Position numbers and translations under genes: made by a program. A stretch of DNA of 64,000 nucleotides from DATFQE01 sp963733845 (GTDB lineage: Bacteria; Actinomycetota; Thermoleophilia; Gaiellales; Gaiellaceae): contig CAVTEM010000007.1 of the NCBI GenBank assembly GCA_963733845.1, positions 992,001 to 1,056,000 of the forward strand, given 5' to 3'. This document shows positions 1 to 8,770 of this stretch, in pieces. The notes under the pieces were generated by a model. That model had not been told where the DNA came from. It did no database searches and was given only the letters and a program-made list of their open reading frames with translations. How positions within the stretch are numbered: position 1 is the first letter of the stretch; the number at the start of each line of letters is the position of its first letter.

Positions 1-2
1 AG

Positions 3-707
3 GGCGAGACGGACATGGCCAACGCCTCGCGGCCGATCCGCTACTCCGAGGCGCAGCGCTGCCACAACGCCAACATCCGCTACATCCAGTTCCTGGTCGC
101 GAACGACGGCATCTCGCTCGTCGTGAACAAGAGCAACACGTGGGCGACCTGCCTCACGGTCGACGAGCTGAAGAAGGTCTGGGACCGTGGCTCGCGTGTG
201 AACAACTGGAAGGACGTGCGCGCCGGCTTCCCGGATGTGCCGCTGAAGCTGTACGGCCCCGGCACGGACTCCGGCACCTTCGAGTTCTTCACGGAGAAGG
301 TGAACGGGACGGCTAGGCGCAGCCGCTCCGACTACAGCGCGAGCGAGGACGACAACGTGCTCGTCCGCGGCGTCGAGGGCGACCGCGGCGCGATGGGCTA
401 CTTCGGGCTCTCGTACTACCTGGAGAACAAGAGTCGGCTGAAGGTGCTCCGCGTCGACGGCGGCAACGGCTGCCAGACGCCGACCATCACGACCGTGCAG
501 AGCCGCGCGTACAAGCCCCTCTCGCGGGCGCTCTTCATCTACGTCAAGCGGACGTCGTTCAACAAGGCGATCACCCGCGCGTTCATCAAGTACGTGATCC
601 TGAACGAGAAGAAGATCGCCGGCACGGCGAAGATGGTGCCGCTGACACCGTCCCAGATTCGCAAGGCGAAGCGGCAGTACAACACCGCCCTGGCCAATCG
701 GGCGTAG
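3..707 (+). CDS. pstS: Phosphate ABC transporter substrate-binding protein PstS (5' truncated)
   Basis: This is the C-terminal part of the extracytoplasmic phosphate-binding protein. The reading frame is open to the left edge, so the signal peptide and N-terminal lobe lie outside the window. The visible part starts at a family-typical ETDMANASRPI segment. It carries the phosphate-contacting stretch GPGTDSGTFEFF about 80 residues after the first Met, and the late GDRGAMGYFG segment. It precedes pstC, pstA, pstB and phoU in the standard Pst order, with a 32 bp gap to pstC. The family assignment is secure. Lipoprotein anchoring cannot be judged because the N-terminus is missing. Confidence 0.95.
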   Translation, partial: GETDMANASRPIRYSEAQRCHNANIRYIQFLVANDGISLVVNKSNTWATCLTVDELKKVWDRGSRVNNWKDVRAGFPDVPLKLYGPGTDSGTFEFFTEKVNGTARRSRSDYSASEDDNVLVRGVEGDRGAMGYFGLSYYLENKSRLKVLRVDGGNGCQTPTITTVQSRAYKPLSRALFIYVKRTSFNKAITRAFIKYVILNEKKIAGTAKMVPLTPSQIRKAKRQYNTALANRA

Positions 708-739
708 TAGACTAGACCGAGGAAACTAGGAGCCGTAGG

Positions 740-1666
740 TTGGCGACACAGGAGGCTTCTGCAGGCGCAGTCCGACTGCGTGCCACCCGCAGGCGCTGGG
801 GCGAGGACGTCGTCAAGGGCGTCCTCGCCCTGTGCGCACTCGTCTCGATCGTGACCACGGTCGGGATCGTCGTCTCGCTGTTCATCCCCGCGATCGAGTT
901 CTTCAGCGAGGTCTCGTTGTGGGAGTTCCTGTCAGGGAAAAACTGGGCACCGCTGTTCGAGCCGTCGAGCTTCGGTGTCCTGCCGCTGGTGGCGGGCACC
1001 CTCCTGGTCTCGCTCTGCGCGGCGGCGGTCGCGCTTCCCTTCGGGCTCGGATCGGCCATCTACCTGAGCGAGTACGCGCGTGAACGCACGCGCAAGATCC
1101 TCAAGCCCACCCTCGAGGTGCTCGCCGGGATCCCGACAGTGGTGTACGGCTACTTCGCGCTCACGGCGATCGCCCCACTGCTTCAGGACCTCGGGATCCA
1201 GGACGGAGTCTTCAGCGCCCTCGCCGCCGCGCTCGTGATGGGCGTGATGCTGATCCCGACGGTCGCCTCCGTCTCCGAGGACGCGATGTCCGCGGTCCCG
1301 CGCGATTTGCGCGACGGCGCCTATGCCCTCGGCTCGAATCGCATGCAGGTTGCCGTGCGCGTCGTCGTCCCAGCGGCGATCTCGGGGATCATCGCCTCGT
1401 TCGTGCTCGCGATCTCACGGGCCGTGGGCGAGACGATGATCGTCCTGATCGCCGCCGGCGGCCAGCCGAACTTGACGTTCAATCCCCTCGAGGCGGTGCA
1501 GACGATGACCGCCTTCATCGCCGCGACGGGCCAGGGCGACGTCCCCACGGGCTCGATCGAGTACAAGACGATCTTCGCGGTCGGGGCGACGCTCTTCGTG
1601 ATGACGCTCGTGATGAACCTCTTCTCGATCCGGCTCGTGCGCAAGTTCCGCGAGGTCTACGAATGA
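740..1666 (+). CDS. pstC: Phosphate ABC transporter permease PstC
   Basis: One of the two membrane permeases of the high-affinity phosphate importer, 308 residues. It starts at TTG 740 behind the SD-like AGGAG of the 32 bp gap. Hydrophobic segments lie near residues 25-50, 75-100, 130-180 and 200-235, with a last one near 270-295. The cytoplasmic EAA-type loop, which contacts the ATPase, is visible as EDAMSAVPRDLRDGAYALG. The GETMIVLIAAGGQ segment is characteristic of PstC. The stop overlaps the start of pstA by 4 bp (ATGA), so the two are translationally coupled. Confidence 0.96.
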   Translation: MATQEASAGAVRLRATRRRWGEDVVKGVLALCALVSIVTTVGIVVSLFIPAIEFFSEVSLWEFLSGKNWAPLFEPSSFGVLPLVAGTLLVSLCAAAVALPFGLGSAIYLSEYARERTRKILKPTLEVLAGIPTVVYGYFALTAIAPLLQDLGIQDGVFSALAAALVMGVMLIPTVASVSEDAMSAVPRDLRDGAYALGSNRMQVAVRVVVPAAISGIIASFVLAISRAVGETMIVLIAAGGQPNLTFNPLEAVQTMTAFIAATGQGDVPTGSIEYKTIFAVGATLFVMTLVMNLFSIRLVRKFREVYE

Positions 1667-2538
1667 GTGTTTCGCCCGCGGTTCTCCGCCCGGACAAGCC
1701 GCGCGGGCGCGTCTCGGGCGCGCTCTTCCGCGCGTTCCTCTACTTCTCGCTCTTCATCGGGATCTTCACGCTCGGCTTCCTGCTGGTGAAGGTCGTCGCC
1801 GAGGGCTGGAGGTACCTCGATCCCGTCCTGTTCCTCGAGCCGCCCTCGGCCGACCCGCAGATCGCCGGAGCCCGGCCGGCGATCCTCGCCACCATCTACC
1901 TCGGTCTGCTGCTGATCGCCTTCAGTGTCCCGATCGGCGTCGGCACGGCCATCTACCTCGAGGAGTACGCGAACCGCGACCGCTGGTACAACCGCGCGCT
2001 CGAGGTCAACATCCAGAACCTCGCCGCGGTCCCGTCCATCGTCTACGGGATCCTCGGGCTCGCCTTCCTCGTCCGCGGGCTCGGCATCGGCCGCGTGCTG
2101 CTCGCCGGCGCGATGATCCTGACGCTCGTCGTCCTGCCGACGGTGATCATCGCCGCCCGCGAGGCGATCCGGGCCGTGCCCGACACCATTCGGCAGGGCG
2201 CCTACGCTCTGGGCGCCACGAAGTGGCAGGTCGTGTGGCGCCAGGTGCTTCCGGCCGCGACGCCCGGGATCGCGACCGGTTCGATCCTCGCGCTTTCTCG
2301 AGCGCTCGGCGAGACCGCCCCGCTCCTGCTCGTGGGCGCGCTCACCTACGTGGCGTTCAACCCCACCCTCCTCGGCGACTTCACCGCGCTCCCAGTGCAG
2401 ATCTTCCAGTGGACCGCACGGCCCCAGGAGGACTTCCGGATCCTCGCGGCCTCCGCGATCATCGTGCTGCTGCTGATCCTCCTGACGCTGAACGCCTTCG
2501 CGATCTGGATTCGCAATCGCTACCAGAGAAAGTGGTGA
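1663..2538 (+). CDS. pstA: Phosphate ABC transporter permease PstA
   Basis: The second permease of the Pst importer, 291 residues, partner of PstC and driven by PstB. It starts at ATG 1663 inside the end of pstC. The EAA loop reads REAIRAVPDTIRQGAYALG, and the following ALGETAPLLLVGA segment is typical of PstA. Five or six hydrophobic segments are visible, the first near residues 25-50. The end is 2 bp before the pstB start. A long open frame on the opposite strand is only a GC-rich shadow. Confidence 0.96.
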   Translation: MSVSPAVLRPDKPRGRVSGALFRAFLYFSLFIGIFTLGFLLVKVVAEGWRYLDPVLFLEPPSADPQIAGARPAILATIYLGLLLIAFSVPIGVGTAIYLEEYANRDRWYNRALEVNIQNLAAVPSIVYGILGLAFLVRGLGIGRVLLAGAMILTLVVLPTVIIAAREAIRAVPDTIRQGAYALGATKWQVVWRQVLPAATPGIATGSILALSRALGETAPLLLVGALTYVAFNPTLLGDFTALPVQIFQWTARPQEDFRILAASAIIVLLLILLTLNAFAIWIRNRYQRKW

Positions 2539-2540
2539 CG

Positions 2541-3392
2541 ATGTCAGACACAATCCCGGAAGTGAGCATGGACCGGCTCGTCCAGCGGGAGCGGGACCTG
2601 CCCTCGCGCGAGGCGCGCGAGGTCGTCTTCGACGTCCAGGACCTCGGCGTGACGTACAGCGGCAAGCCGGCGCTCAAGGAGGTCTCGCTGGAGATCTACC
2701 GCAACTTCGTCACGGCCTTCATCGGGCCGTCGGGGTGCGGGAAGAGCACGTTCATCCGCTGCTTCAACCACATGAACGCGCTGATCCCCGGCGCCAAGAT
2801 CCAGGGAAGGATCGACTACCACGGCGTCGACCTCTACGGCGCCGACGTCGACCCGGTCGAAGTGCGTAGGCGGATCGGGATGGTGTTCCAGAAGCCGAAC
2901 CCGTTCCCGAAGTCGATCTACGACAACGTCGCCTTCGGGCCACGCGTGCTCGGGATGACCGACCACCTCGACGACCGGGTCGAGCGGGCACTCCAGCAGG
3001 CGGCCCTCTGGGACGAGGTCAAGGATCGGCTCAAGGCCGGCGCGCTCTCGCTGTCGGGCGGGCAGCAGCAGCGCCTCTGCATCGCGCGCTGCCTCGCGGT
3101 CGAGCCGGAAGTGATCCTGATGGACGAGCCCGCCTCGGCGCTCGACCCGATCGCGACGACGCGCATCGAGGATCTCATGCACGAGCTGAAGAAGGACTAC
3201 ACGATCGTCGTCGTCACCCACAACATGCAGCAGGCTGCGCGCGTGGCGGACATGACGGCGTTCTTCAGCGTCGAGCGCGGCGAGGAGGGCCAGCGCACCG
3301 GGATCCTCGTCGAACACGACGTGACGACGAAGATCTTCACCCAGCCCTCCGACCAGCGCACGGAGGACTACGTCACCGGCCGGTTCGGCTGA
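2541..3392 (+). CDS. pstB: Phosphate ABC transporter ATP-binding protein PstB
   Basis: The cytoplasmic ATPase that powers PstCA, 283 residues. ATG 2541 was chosen because it follows the pstA stop by 2 bp; a longer upstream extension in this frame is a pstA shadow. Walker A GPSGCGKST is at residues 62-70, the Q-loop VFQKPNPFP near 115-123, the ABC signature LSGGQQQR at 171-178, Walker B ILMDEP near 192-197, and the switch His in VVVTHNMQQAARV. The family is normally 250-290 residues, so this gene is complete. Confidence 0.97.
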   Translation: MSDTIPEVSMDRLVQRERDLPSREAREVVFDVQDLGVTYSGKPALKEVSLEIYRNFVTAFIGPSGCGKSTFIRCFNHMNALIPGAKIQGRIDYHGVDLYGADVDPVEVRRRIGMVFQKPNPFPKSIYDNVAFGPRVLGMTDHLDDRVERALQQAALWDEVKDRLKAGALSLSGGQQQRLCIARCLAVEPEVILMDEPASALDPIATTRIEDLMHELKKDYTIVVVTHNMQQAARVADMTAFFSVERGEEGQRTGILVEHDVTTKIFTQPSDQRTEDYVTGRFG

Positions 3393-3417
3393 GTTCCGGA
3401 CGGAGGCGGGGCTGACA

Positions 3418-4101
3418 ATGGCCGAGCAGGAAGCGAAGACGCGGGTAGGTCTCCAGGAGGAGCTCGACATCCTCCAGGCCTCGCTGATGGAGGAGGGAGA
3501 CCTCGTCCTGCGAGCCCTGCGTGGCGCGCTCGAGGCGCTCGAGCAGCGCGACCCCGAGCTCGCCGACGAGGTGATCGCGTTCGACGACGAGGTCGACACC
3601 CGCTTCCGCGCGATCCAGCAGGGGATCGAGTCGCTGCTCGCGCGCCAGACGCCGGTCGCGGGCGATCTGCGGCAGGTGCTCGCCTGCCTGCACGCCAACC
3701 TCCACCTCGAGCGGATGGCGGACTACTGCGTCACGATCGCGAAGCTGACCAAGCTGGTGTACGGGATCTCCCCCGACGCCAAGCTGATGGAGTCGTTCGA
3801 CGAGATGGCCTCGCGGGCCGAGGAGATGATCCGCGTCGCTCTGGACTCGTTCGGCAGCCGCGACCTCGCCGGCGCCGAGTCGCTCGTCGAGCTCGACGAG
3901 CTGATCGACCGCGCGAACCGCCGTGCGGTGCAGCACGTGCTCGCGCTGGGCTCGAACCCCGAGCTGCGCGAGTGGGGCCTGCGGATGATCATCGTCTCGC
4001 GCTGCCTGGAGCGGATCGGCGACCACGCGGTCGACATCGGCGAGCAGACCGCGTACCTCGTCACCGGCGAGTTCCGCGAGTTCACGGACGCGTCGCACTA
4101 G
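3418..4101 (+). CDS. phoU: Phosphate signaling complex protein PhoU
   Basis: A cytoplasmic regulator that links the Pst transporter to the PhoR/PhoB-type two-component system and restrains phosphate uptake. It has 227 residues, the usual length, in two homologous three-helix-bundle halves. Acidic metal-binding patterns occur in both, for example EVIAFDDEVD near residue 52 and ELDELIDRANRRAVQ near 160. The segment SRCLERIGDHAVDIGEQ near residue 200 is a PhoU hallmark. The start is 25 bp after pstB. No PhoR/PhoB genes are in the window; they may lie upstream of pstS. Confidence 0.95.
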   Translation: MAEQEAKTRVGLQEELDILQASLMEEGDLVLRALRGALEALEQRDPELADEVIAFDDEVDTRFRAIQQGIESLLARQTPVAGDLRQVLACLHANLHLERMADYCVTIAKLTKLVYGISPDAKLMESFDEMASRAEEMIRVALDSFGSRDLAGAESLVELDELIDRANRRAVQHVLALGSNPELREWGLRMIIVSRCLERIGDHAVDIGEQTAYLVTGEFREFTDASH

Positions 4102-4727
4102 TGGCCGAGATCCTCGATCCCGTCACCCGGCACCACGTCCAACAGGCCGCGAACGCGCTGGCCGCCGAGTTCGCCGGCGTCTTCTCACGAGAGACGATCG
4201 AGCGCTACATCGCCGAGTCGCTCGACCTGCTCGGGGAGCCCCGGATCAACGTCTTCGTGCCCGTGCTCGCACACCGCTTCGCGCGTGAGCGGCTGAAGGC
4301 GCTCGGACAGGCCGAGGGAACGATCACGAAGCTGCAGCCGGAGGTGCTGTTCGTCTGCGTCCAGAACGCGGGACGCAGTCAGATGGCCGCGGGACTCGTG
4401 AAGCTCCGCTCCGAGGGACGCATCCACGTCCGCTCGGCGGGCAGCCAGCCCGCGAGCGAGATCAATGCCGCCGTGGTCGAGGCGATGGAGGAGCTCGGCG
4501 TCGACATGGACGAGGCGTTTCCGAAGCCGCTCACCGACGAGGTCGTGCGCGCCGCCGACGTGGTGATCACGATGGGCTGCGGAGACGCGTGCCCGATCTA
4601 TCCGGGCAAGCGCTACGAGGACTGGACGGTCGACGACCCCGCCGGCCAGAGCCTCGACACCGTGCGCCGGATCCGCGACGACATCGACGACCGCGTCCAG
4701 AAGCTCGTCACCGAGTTGCTCGGTTAG
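4101..4727 (+). CDS. arsC: Arsenate reductase (LMW phosphatase fold) with N-terminal helical domain
   Basis: Reduces arsenate to arsenite in the cytoplasm, 208 residues. GTG 4101 shares its first base with the phoU stop. Residues 1-75 form an extra helical domain like the N-terminal three-helix bundle of some actinobacterial arsenate reductases. The LMW phosphatase loop CVQNAGRS (residues 86-93, C-x5-R) follows. Further Cys residues lie in MGCGDACPIYPG (160 and 164), and the general-acid loop is DDPAGQ near 178. The extra Cys pair resembles thioredoxin-coupled ArsC, while the helical domain resembles mycothiol-coupled forms; the electron donor is therefore uncertain. Its place in the pst operon fits detoxification of arsenate imported by Pst. 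Confidence 0.88.
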   Translation: MAEILDPVTRHHVQQAANALAAEFAGVFSRETIERYIAESLDLLGEPRINVFVPVLAHRFARERLKALGQAEGTITKLQPEVLFVCVQNAGRSQMAAGLVKLRSEGRIHVRSAGSQPASEINAAVVEAMEELGVDMDEAFPKPLTDEVVRAADVVITMGCGDACPIYPGKRYEDWTVDDPAGQSLDTVRRIRDDIDDRVQKLVTELLG

Positions 4728-4816
4728 GCCGTCGCTCGCCCGGGGCGGCTGCCTCCACCTCTGCGGACGAGGTCACCGTCGCGCCGCTGCGCCCGACGGG
4801 TTAGCGTGCCCGCGCC

Positions 4817-5431
4817 GTGCGTCTCGCGCTCACTCCGAAGACCACCGAGTTCTACGACCTCTTCGCCCGCGCGGGCGAGAACGCCCTCGCGGTCGCGCGG
4901 CTGGCGCAGCAGCGCTTCGAGGGAATTCCCGACAGCGACGTGCGCCAGAGCGAGATCAAGGCGCTCGAGCACGAGGGCGATCGCGTCACACGCGAGATCG
5001 TCGAGCTGCTCAACACGCAGTACATCACCCCGTTCGACCGTGAGGACATCTACGGGCTGGCCGCGGCGATCGACGACGTCGTCGACCACATCGACGAGGC
5101 CTCCGAGCTGCTCGGCGTCTACAAGGTCGACAAGCCCTCGCCGCGGGCCGTGCGCCAGTGCGAGCTGCTCGTCGACGCGGCGGGGATCCTGGCTCAGGCG
5201 CTGTCCGACCTGAAGACCCTGCGCAACGCGTCGCAGCACATCGTCGACGTGAAGCAGATCGAGGACGAGGGCGACGTCGTGCTCCGCGAAGCAATCGGGG
5301 AGCTGTTCGACCAGGCCGACGCGAAGACGATCATCAAGTGGAAGGACATCCACGACGCGCTCGAGGAGGCGATCGACGCCTGTGAGGAGGCCTCGAACGT
5401 GATCGGCAACGTCGTCCTGAAGAACACCTAG
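4817..5431 (+). CDS. DUF47 family PhoU-like protein, probable Pit regulator
   Basis: 204 residues, all helical, of the DUF47 (YkaA/TIGR00153-like) family, distantly related to PhoU and commonly encoded next to Pit phosphate permeases. It starts at GTG 4817, 89 bp after arsC. Acidic PhoU-like patterns include EIKALEHEGDRVTREIVELL and EDIYGLAAAIDDVVDHIDEA. The last segment DALEEAIDACEEASNVIGN is typical of the family. The adjacent pit gene, 14 bp downstream, suggests it controls or assists that permease; this is inference from family context. Confidence 0.9.
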   Translation: MRLALTPKTTEFYDLFARAGENALAVARLAQQRFEGIPDSDVRQSEIKALEHEGDRVTREIVELLNTQYITPFDREDIYGLAAAIDDVVDHIDEASELLGVYKVDKPSPRAVRQCELLVDAAGILAQALSDLKTLRNASQHIVDVKQIEDEGDVVLREAIGELFDQADAKTIIKWKDIHDALEEAIDACEEASNVIGNVVLKNT

Positions 5432-5445
5432 CCGGGAGGGCGCCT

Positions 5446-6543
5446 GTGGAGCTGATGCTCGTCACCGTCGTCGCGGTCGCGCTGTTCTTCGACTTCACGA
5501 ACGGCTTCCACGACACGGCCAACTCGATCGCGACCACCGTCTCCACGAAGGCCATGACCCCGCGGGCGGCCGTGCTGATGGCCGCCGTCCTCAACTTCCT
5601 CGGCGCCTTCGTCTCGCTCGAGGTGGCCGCGACGGTTGCGACGGGGATCGTCGACGCCGACGTGATCACGCTCGAGGTCGTCCTCGCGGGCCTGGTCGGG
5701 GCGATCACGTGGAACCTGATCACCTGGTACCTGGGCCTGCCCTCCAGCTCGAGCCACGCGCTGATCGGCGGAGTCGCCGGCTCGGCGGTGGCAGCGGACG
5801 GCTTCAACGTGGTCAAGTGGGACGGCCTCCTGGACAACGTGCTGATTCCGTCCCTCGTGGCGCCCTTCCTGGGCGTCGCCGTCGCGGCCCTGCTGATGCT
5901 GATCCTGCTCTGGATCATTCGCAAGGGCGCGCCGAGCCGCGTGAACCGCATCTTCCGGCGCCTGCAGCTGGTTTCCGGCGGCTTCGTGGCGTTCACCCAC
6001 GGCACCAACGACGCGCAGAAGACGATGGGGATCATCGCGCTGGCGCTCGTGGCCGAGGGCCACCTCGACCCGAACAACTTCGAGGTTCCGGTGTGGGTCA
6101 TCGCGAGCGCGGCGACGGCGATGGCCGCGGGGACCTACGCCGGCGGCTGGCGGATCATCCGCACGCTCGGGCAGCGGATCACCAAGCTCGAGCCGCCTCA
6201 AGGCTTCGCGGCGCAGACCGCCTGCGCATCGATCCTCTGGACGACGGCGCACTTCGGCTTCCCCGTCTCGACGACGCACGTGATCAGCGGCAGCGTTCTC
6301 GGGGCCGGGGCGACGCAGCGGCTCTCAGCGGTGCGCTGGGGCGTTGCCGGGAACATCCTGATCGCCTGGGTGATGACGATCCCCTGCGCCGGGCTCGTCG
6401 GTGCGACGATGCAGGAGGTCACCCGGCTCCCCGGCGGCGGCGCGCTCGTCTTCGGGCTGCTGATCGCGATCGCGCTCTCGGCCTTCGTCGGCCGGAGCGG
6501 CAGGGCGTTCTGGCTGCGCCCGCAGGCGGCGGCCGAGGTCTAG
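5446..6543 (+). CDS. Inorganic phosphate transporter, Pit family
   Basis: A low-affinity cation- or metal-phosphate-coupled phosphate permease of 365 residues, starting at GTG 5446. Both halves carry the PiT signature: FDFTNGFHDTANSIATTVST near residues 11-30 and GGFVAFTHGTNDAQKTMGI near 180-198. It has about ten hydrophobic segments. Pairing with the DUF47 gene 14 bp upstream is the usual arrangement. Together with Pst it gives the cell high- and low-affinity uptake from one locus. The stop codon overlaps the stop of the convergent M50 gene. Confidence 0.95.
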   Translation: MELMLVTVVAVALFFDFTNGFHDTANSIATTVSTKAMTPRAAVLMAAVLNFLGAFVSLEVAATVATGIVDADVITLEVVLAGLVGAITWNLITWYLGLPSSSSHALIGGVAGSAVAADGFNVVKWDGLLDNVLIPSLVAPFLGVAVAALLMLILLWIIRKGAPSRVNRIFRRLQLVSGGFVAFTHGTNDAQKTMGIIALALVAEGHLDPNNFEVPVWVIASAATAMAAGTYAGGWRIIRTLGQRITKLEPPQGFAAQTACASILWTTAHFGFPVSTTHVISGSVLGAGATQRLSAVRWGVAGNILIAWVMTIPCAGLVGATMQEVTRLPGGGALVFGLLIAIALSAFVGRSGRAFWLRPQAAAEV

Positions 6544-7648
6544 CGTCGTTCTTCGAGCGCGCGGGCCACGTCTGCGAGCGACAGGTAGCCGGCGAGGCGG
6601 TCGCCGTCGAGCACGAGCCCGCGGTTGACGCCTGCCTCGCCCAGCATCGACAGGGCCGCGTAGAGGTCGTCGTCGGGAGCGAGCCGGGGCGCCTGCTCGA
6701 GCCCGATCATGCGGTCGCCGACGCGTAGGCGGCTCCAGTCGCCCTGCGGGGTCTCCAGCACGCTCCGTTTCGGGATGAGGCCGACGACGCGACCGTCGGC
6801 CACGACCGGATACGAGGTGAAGGAGTCCTCCGCGCCGAGGCCGGCCATGAACTCCGACAACGTCTCGTCCGTGCGGCGGCCGCGGCCGGATCGGCCACCA
6901 TCAGGTCGCGCACGCGCAACCCGGCGATCGCCTGCCGCGCTTCCGCGAGCCTCGCCTCGTCGCCGGCCGCGTTGAGCACGAACCAGCCGAGGAAGCCGAT
7001 CCAGGCGCCGCCGAGCGTTCCTCCGAGCAGGAACAGGACGACACCCGCGCCGATCAGGAGCAATCCGGTCGCGCGGCCGGCCTCGGCGGCGATGCGCGTG
7101 GCCCAGGCGGGGTCGCCCCTGAACCGCCAGAGCCCGGCCCGGACGATGCGGCCGCCGTCGAGCGGTAGCGCGGGCAAGAGGTTGAAGGCAAGCAGGGAGA
7201 GGTTGATGTAGGCGAGCCACGAGGCGACTCCATCGACCGACTGCGGCAGATCGGACAGGCGGGCGAAGCCGGCGAACATGGCACCCAGGCCGAGGGTGAC
7301 GAGCGGGCCTGCGGTCGCGACCCGGAACTCCGCGCCCGGTCCGGCGAACGCGCCGCGGAAGCTGGCCACGCCGCCGAAGAGCCACAGCGTGATCCCCTCG
7401 ATCACCATCCCCTCGCGCAGGGCCTGCACCGCATGGCCGAGCTCGTGCAGGAGCACGGAGACGAACAGGAGCACGGCCGCCGCGATCGCCATCCCGCGGT
7501 AGTCGGCCTCGGAGAGCCCCGGGTTCTGGCGCGGGAAGACCGTCTCCGACAGCGTCCAGACCATCAGGCCGAAGACGACGAGCCAGCTCCAGTGAACGCC
7601 GATCCGGATCCCGCCGATCCGCCCGAGCGACAGGCTAGGAGCTGGCAT
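6540..7648 (-). CDS. Site-2-protease-like M50 zinc metallopeptidase with two CBS domains (frameshift)
   Basis: An intramembrane M50 protease about 370 residues long. It starts at ATG 7648, giving MPAPSLSLGRIGG. The zinc motif HELGH lies in a membrane segment, and the second motif LPALPLDGGR supplies the Asp ligand. Two CBS domains follow, with segments RVRDLMVADP and RVGDRMIGL. The frame changes near 6870-6890, at a GC run between RDLMVADP and TDETLSEFM; conservation resumes in the other frame, and the total length is one base short. This could be a consensus error or a real break. The upstream macrodomain gene overlaps by 14 bp, suggesting an operon. CBS domains imply control by an adenosine-type ligand. 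Confidence 0.85.
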
Positions 7649-8141
7649 CGGCCGCGCGAAACGCCCGCAGATGGTCGTCGGAGAAGAGCACGAACGTGAC
7701 CTGCTCGACGGCCGGAAGCGCGCGGAGCGACTCGCGTGTGGCTGCGATCGCAATCCCTGCCGCCCGCTCGACGGGGAAGCGGTACACACCGGTCGAGATG
7801 GCGGGGAACGCGACCGTGCGGGCGCCGAGCTCGGCGGCGACCGCGAGCGAGCGGCGGTGGCAGGAGGCCAGGAGCTCGTCCTCACCCTGCCCGCCGCCGT
7901 TCCAGACCGGCCCGACCGTGTGGATCACCCAACGGGCGGGCAGGTCGCCGGCGGTCGTCGGCTTCGCGTCGCCGGTCTCGCAGCCGCCGAGGCGCCGGCA
8001 CTCCTCCAGGATCGCTGGGCCGCCGGCCCGGTGGATCGCCCCGTCGACGCCTCCGCCGCCGAGCAGTGAGGAGTTCGCCGCGTTGACGATCGCGTCCGCC
8101 GGGACAGCTGTGATGTCACCCTGGATCAGCTCGATCCTCAC
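7635..8141 (-). CDS. Macrodomain (ADP-ribose-binding) protein
   Basis: A stand-alone macrodomain of 168 residues. GTG 8141 is chosen because the conserved fold begins there (RIELIQGDITAVPADAIVNA); the frame runs further upstream but only as a shadow. The ligand-binding Asn stretch NAANSSLLGGGGVDGAIH and the phosphate loop PAISTGVYRFPVERAA are intact. Such proteins remove ADP-ribose or O-acetyl-ADP-ribose groups or bind them. The end overlaps the M50 start by 14 bp. The substrate cannot be set from sequence. Confidence 0.92.
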   Translation of the reverse strand: MRIELIQGDITAVPADAIVNAANSSLLGGGGVDGAIHRAGGPAILEECRRLGGCETGDAKPTTAGDLPARWVIHTVGPVWNGGGQGEDELLASCHRRSLAVAAELGARTVAFPAISTGVYRFPVERAAGIAIAATRESLRALPAVEQVTFVLFSDDHLRAFRAADASS

Positions 8142-8207
8142 GGCCGCGACCGTACTGAATCGTGTGCGCCCGAGGGCACCGATCGGAGCCCGGCTACGAT
8201 CCGGCGC

Positions 8208-8624
8208 GTGGAGCTTCCGGAGAGCGCGCGGGCAGTCCTCGAGTCCGGCCGCTTGGCCCACCTCGTGACCCTGAACCGGGACGGCTCGCCGCAGATTGCC
8301 TGCGTCTGGGTCGGCCTCGACGGCGACGAGATCCTCTCGGGACACCTTCGTGACCAGCAGAAGCTCCGCAACGTCCGTCGTGACCCGCGCGTCTCGCTCT
8401 CCATCGAGGGCACCGAGATTCAGCCGCCCGGCCTGCTTCAGCACCTCGTCGTGCACGGCCGCGCCCGCATCACCGAAGGTGGCGCCCCGGAGCTGCTCCA
8501 GGACTTGGCCCACCGCTACCTCGGCCCGGACGTGCGCTTCCCGCCCATGGACGATCCCCCGCCCGGCTACGTGCTGAGGATCCAGCCCGAACGGCTCGGC
8601 GGCATCGGCCCGTGGGCCGCCTGA
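8208..8624 (+). CDS. PPOX-class (F420/FMN-dependent) oxidoreductase family protein
   Basis: A split-barrel flavin- or F420-binding protein of 138 residues, starting at GTG 8208. Segments typical of the actinobacterial PPOX family are LAHLVTLNRDGSPQIACVWV near residues 16-35, DQQKLRNVRRDPRVSLSIEG near 48-67, and the C-terminal VLRIQPERLGGIGPW. Substrate and cofactor (F420 or FMN) are not determinable. It is transcribed divergently from the macrodomain gene, with 66 bp between the starts. Confidence 0.85.
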   Translation: MELPESARAVLESGRLAHLVTLNRDGSPQIACVWVGLDGDEILSGHLRDQQKLRNVRRDPRVSLSIEGTEIQPPGLLQHLVVHGRARITEGGAPELLQDLAHRYLGPDVRFPPMDDPPPGYVLRIQPERLGGIGPWAA

Positions 8625-8684
8625 CCTCGAGCTGCTTTAGGGCCTCGGCGCCGATTTCCGCGGCGGTCGGTGATCCGTTCGCCG

Positions 8685-8723
8685 CAACAGACCATTAACA
8701 GTTCCGAAAGCCTCGTTTAACAG
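8685..8723. promoter_or_regulatory. Direct repeats with 11-bp periodicity upstream of htrA
   Basis: AACAG occurs at 8686-8690, 8697-8701 and 8719-8723, spaced 11 and then 22 bp. The latter two are extended to TTAACAG. A degenerate copy fills 8708-8712. Tandem repeats on one face of the helix with an 11-bp period are the usual layout for OmpR/PhoB-family response-regulator sites. The block lies in the 146 bp gap between the PPOX gene and htrA, about 50 bp upstream of the htrA start. A TATAAG at 8753-8758 may be a -10 element. The regulator is unknown. Confidence 0.4.
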
Positions 8724-8770
8724 CGGTAACCAGGAATCAAACGGCGCACGGGTATAAGCAATGAGTACAG

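Noticed and set aside
1657..2553. Long open frames on the strand opposite to real genes (also 22682-24697, 24523-26604, 40733-42127, 54752-56395)
   Set aside because: They lie wholly or largely opposite strongly supported conserved genes, have Arg/Gly/Asp-skewed composition and no recognisable domain; this is expected in very GC-rich DNA.
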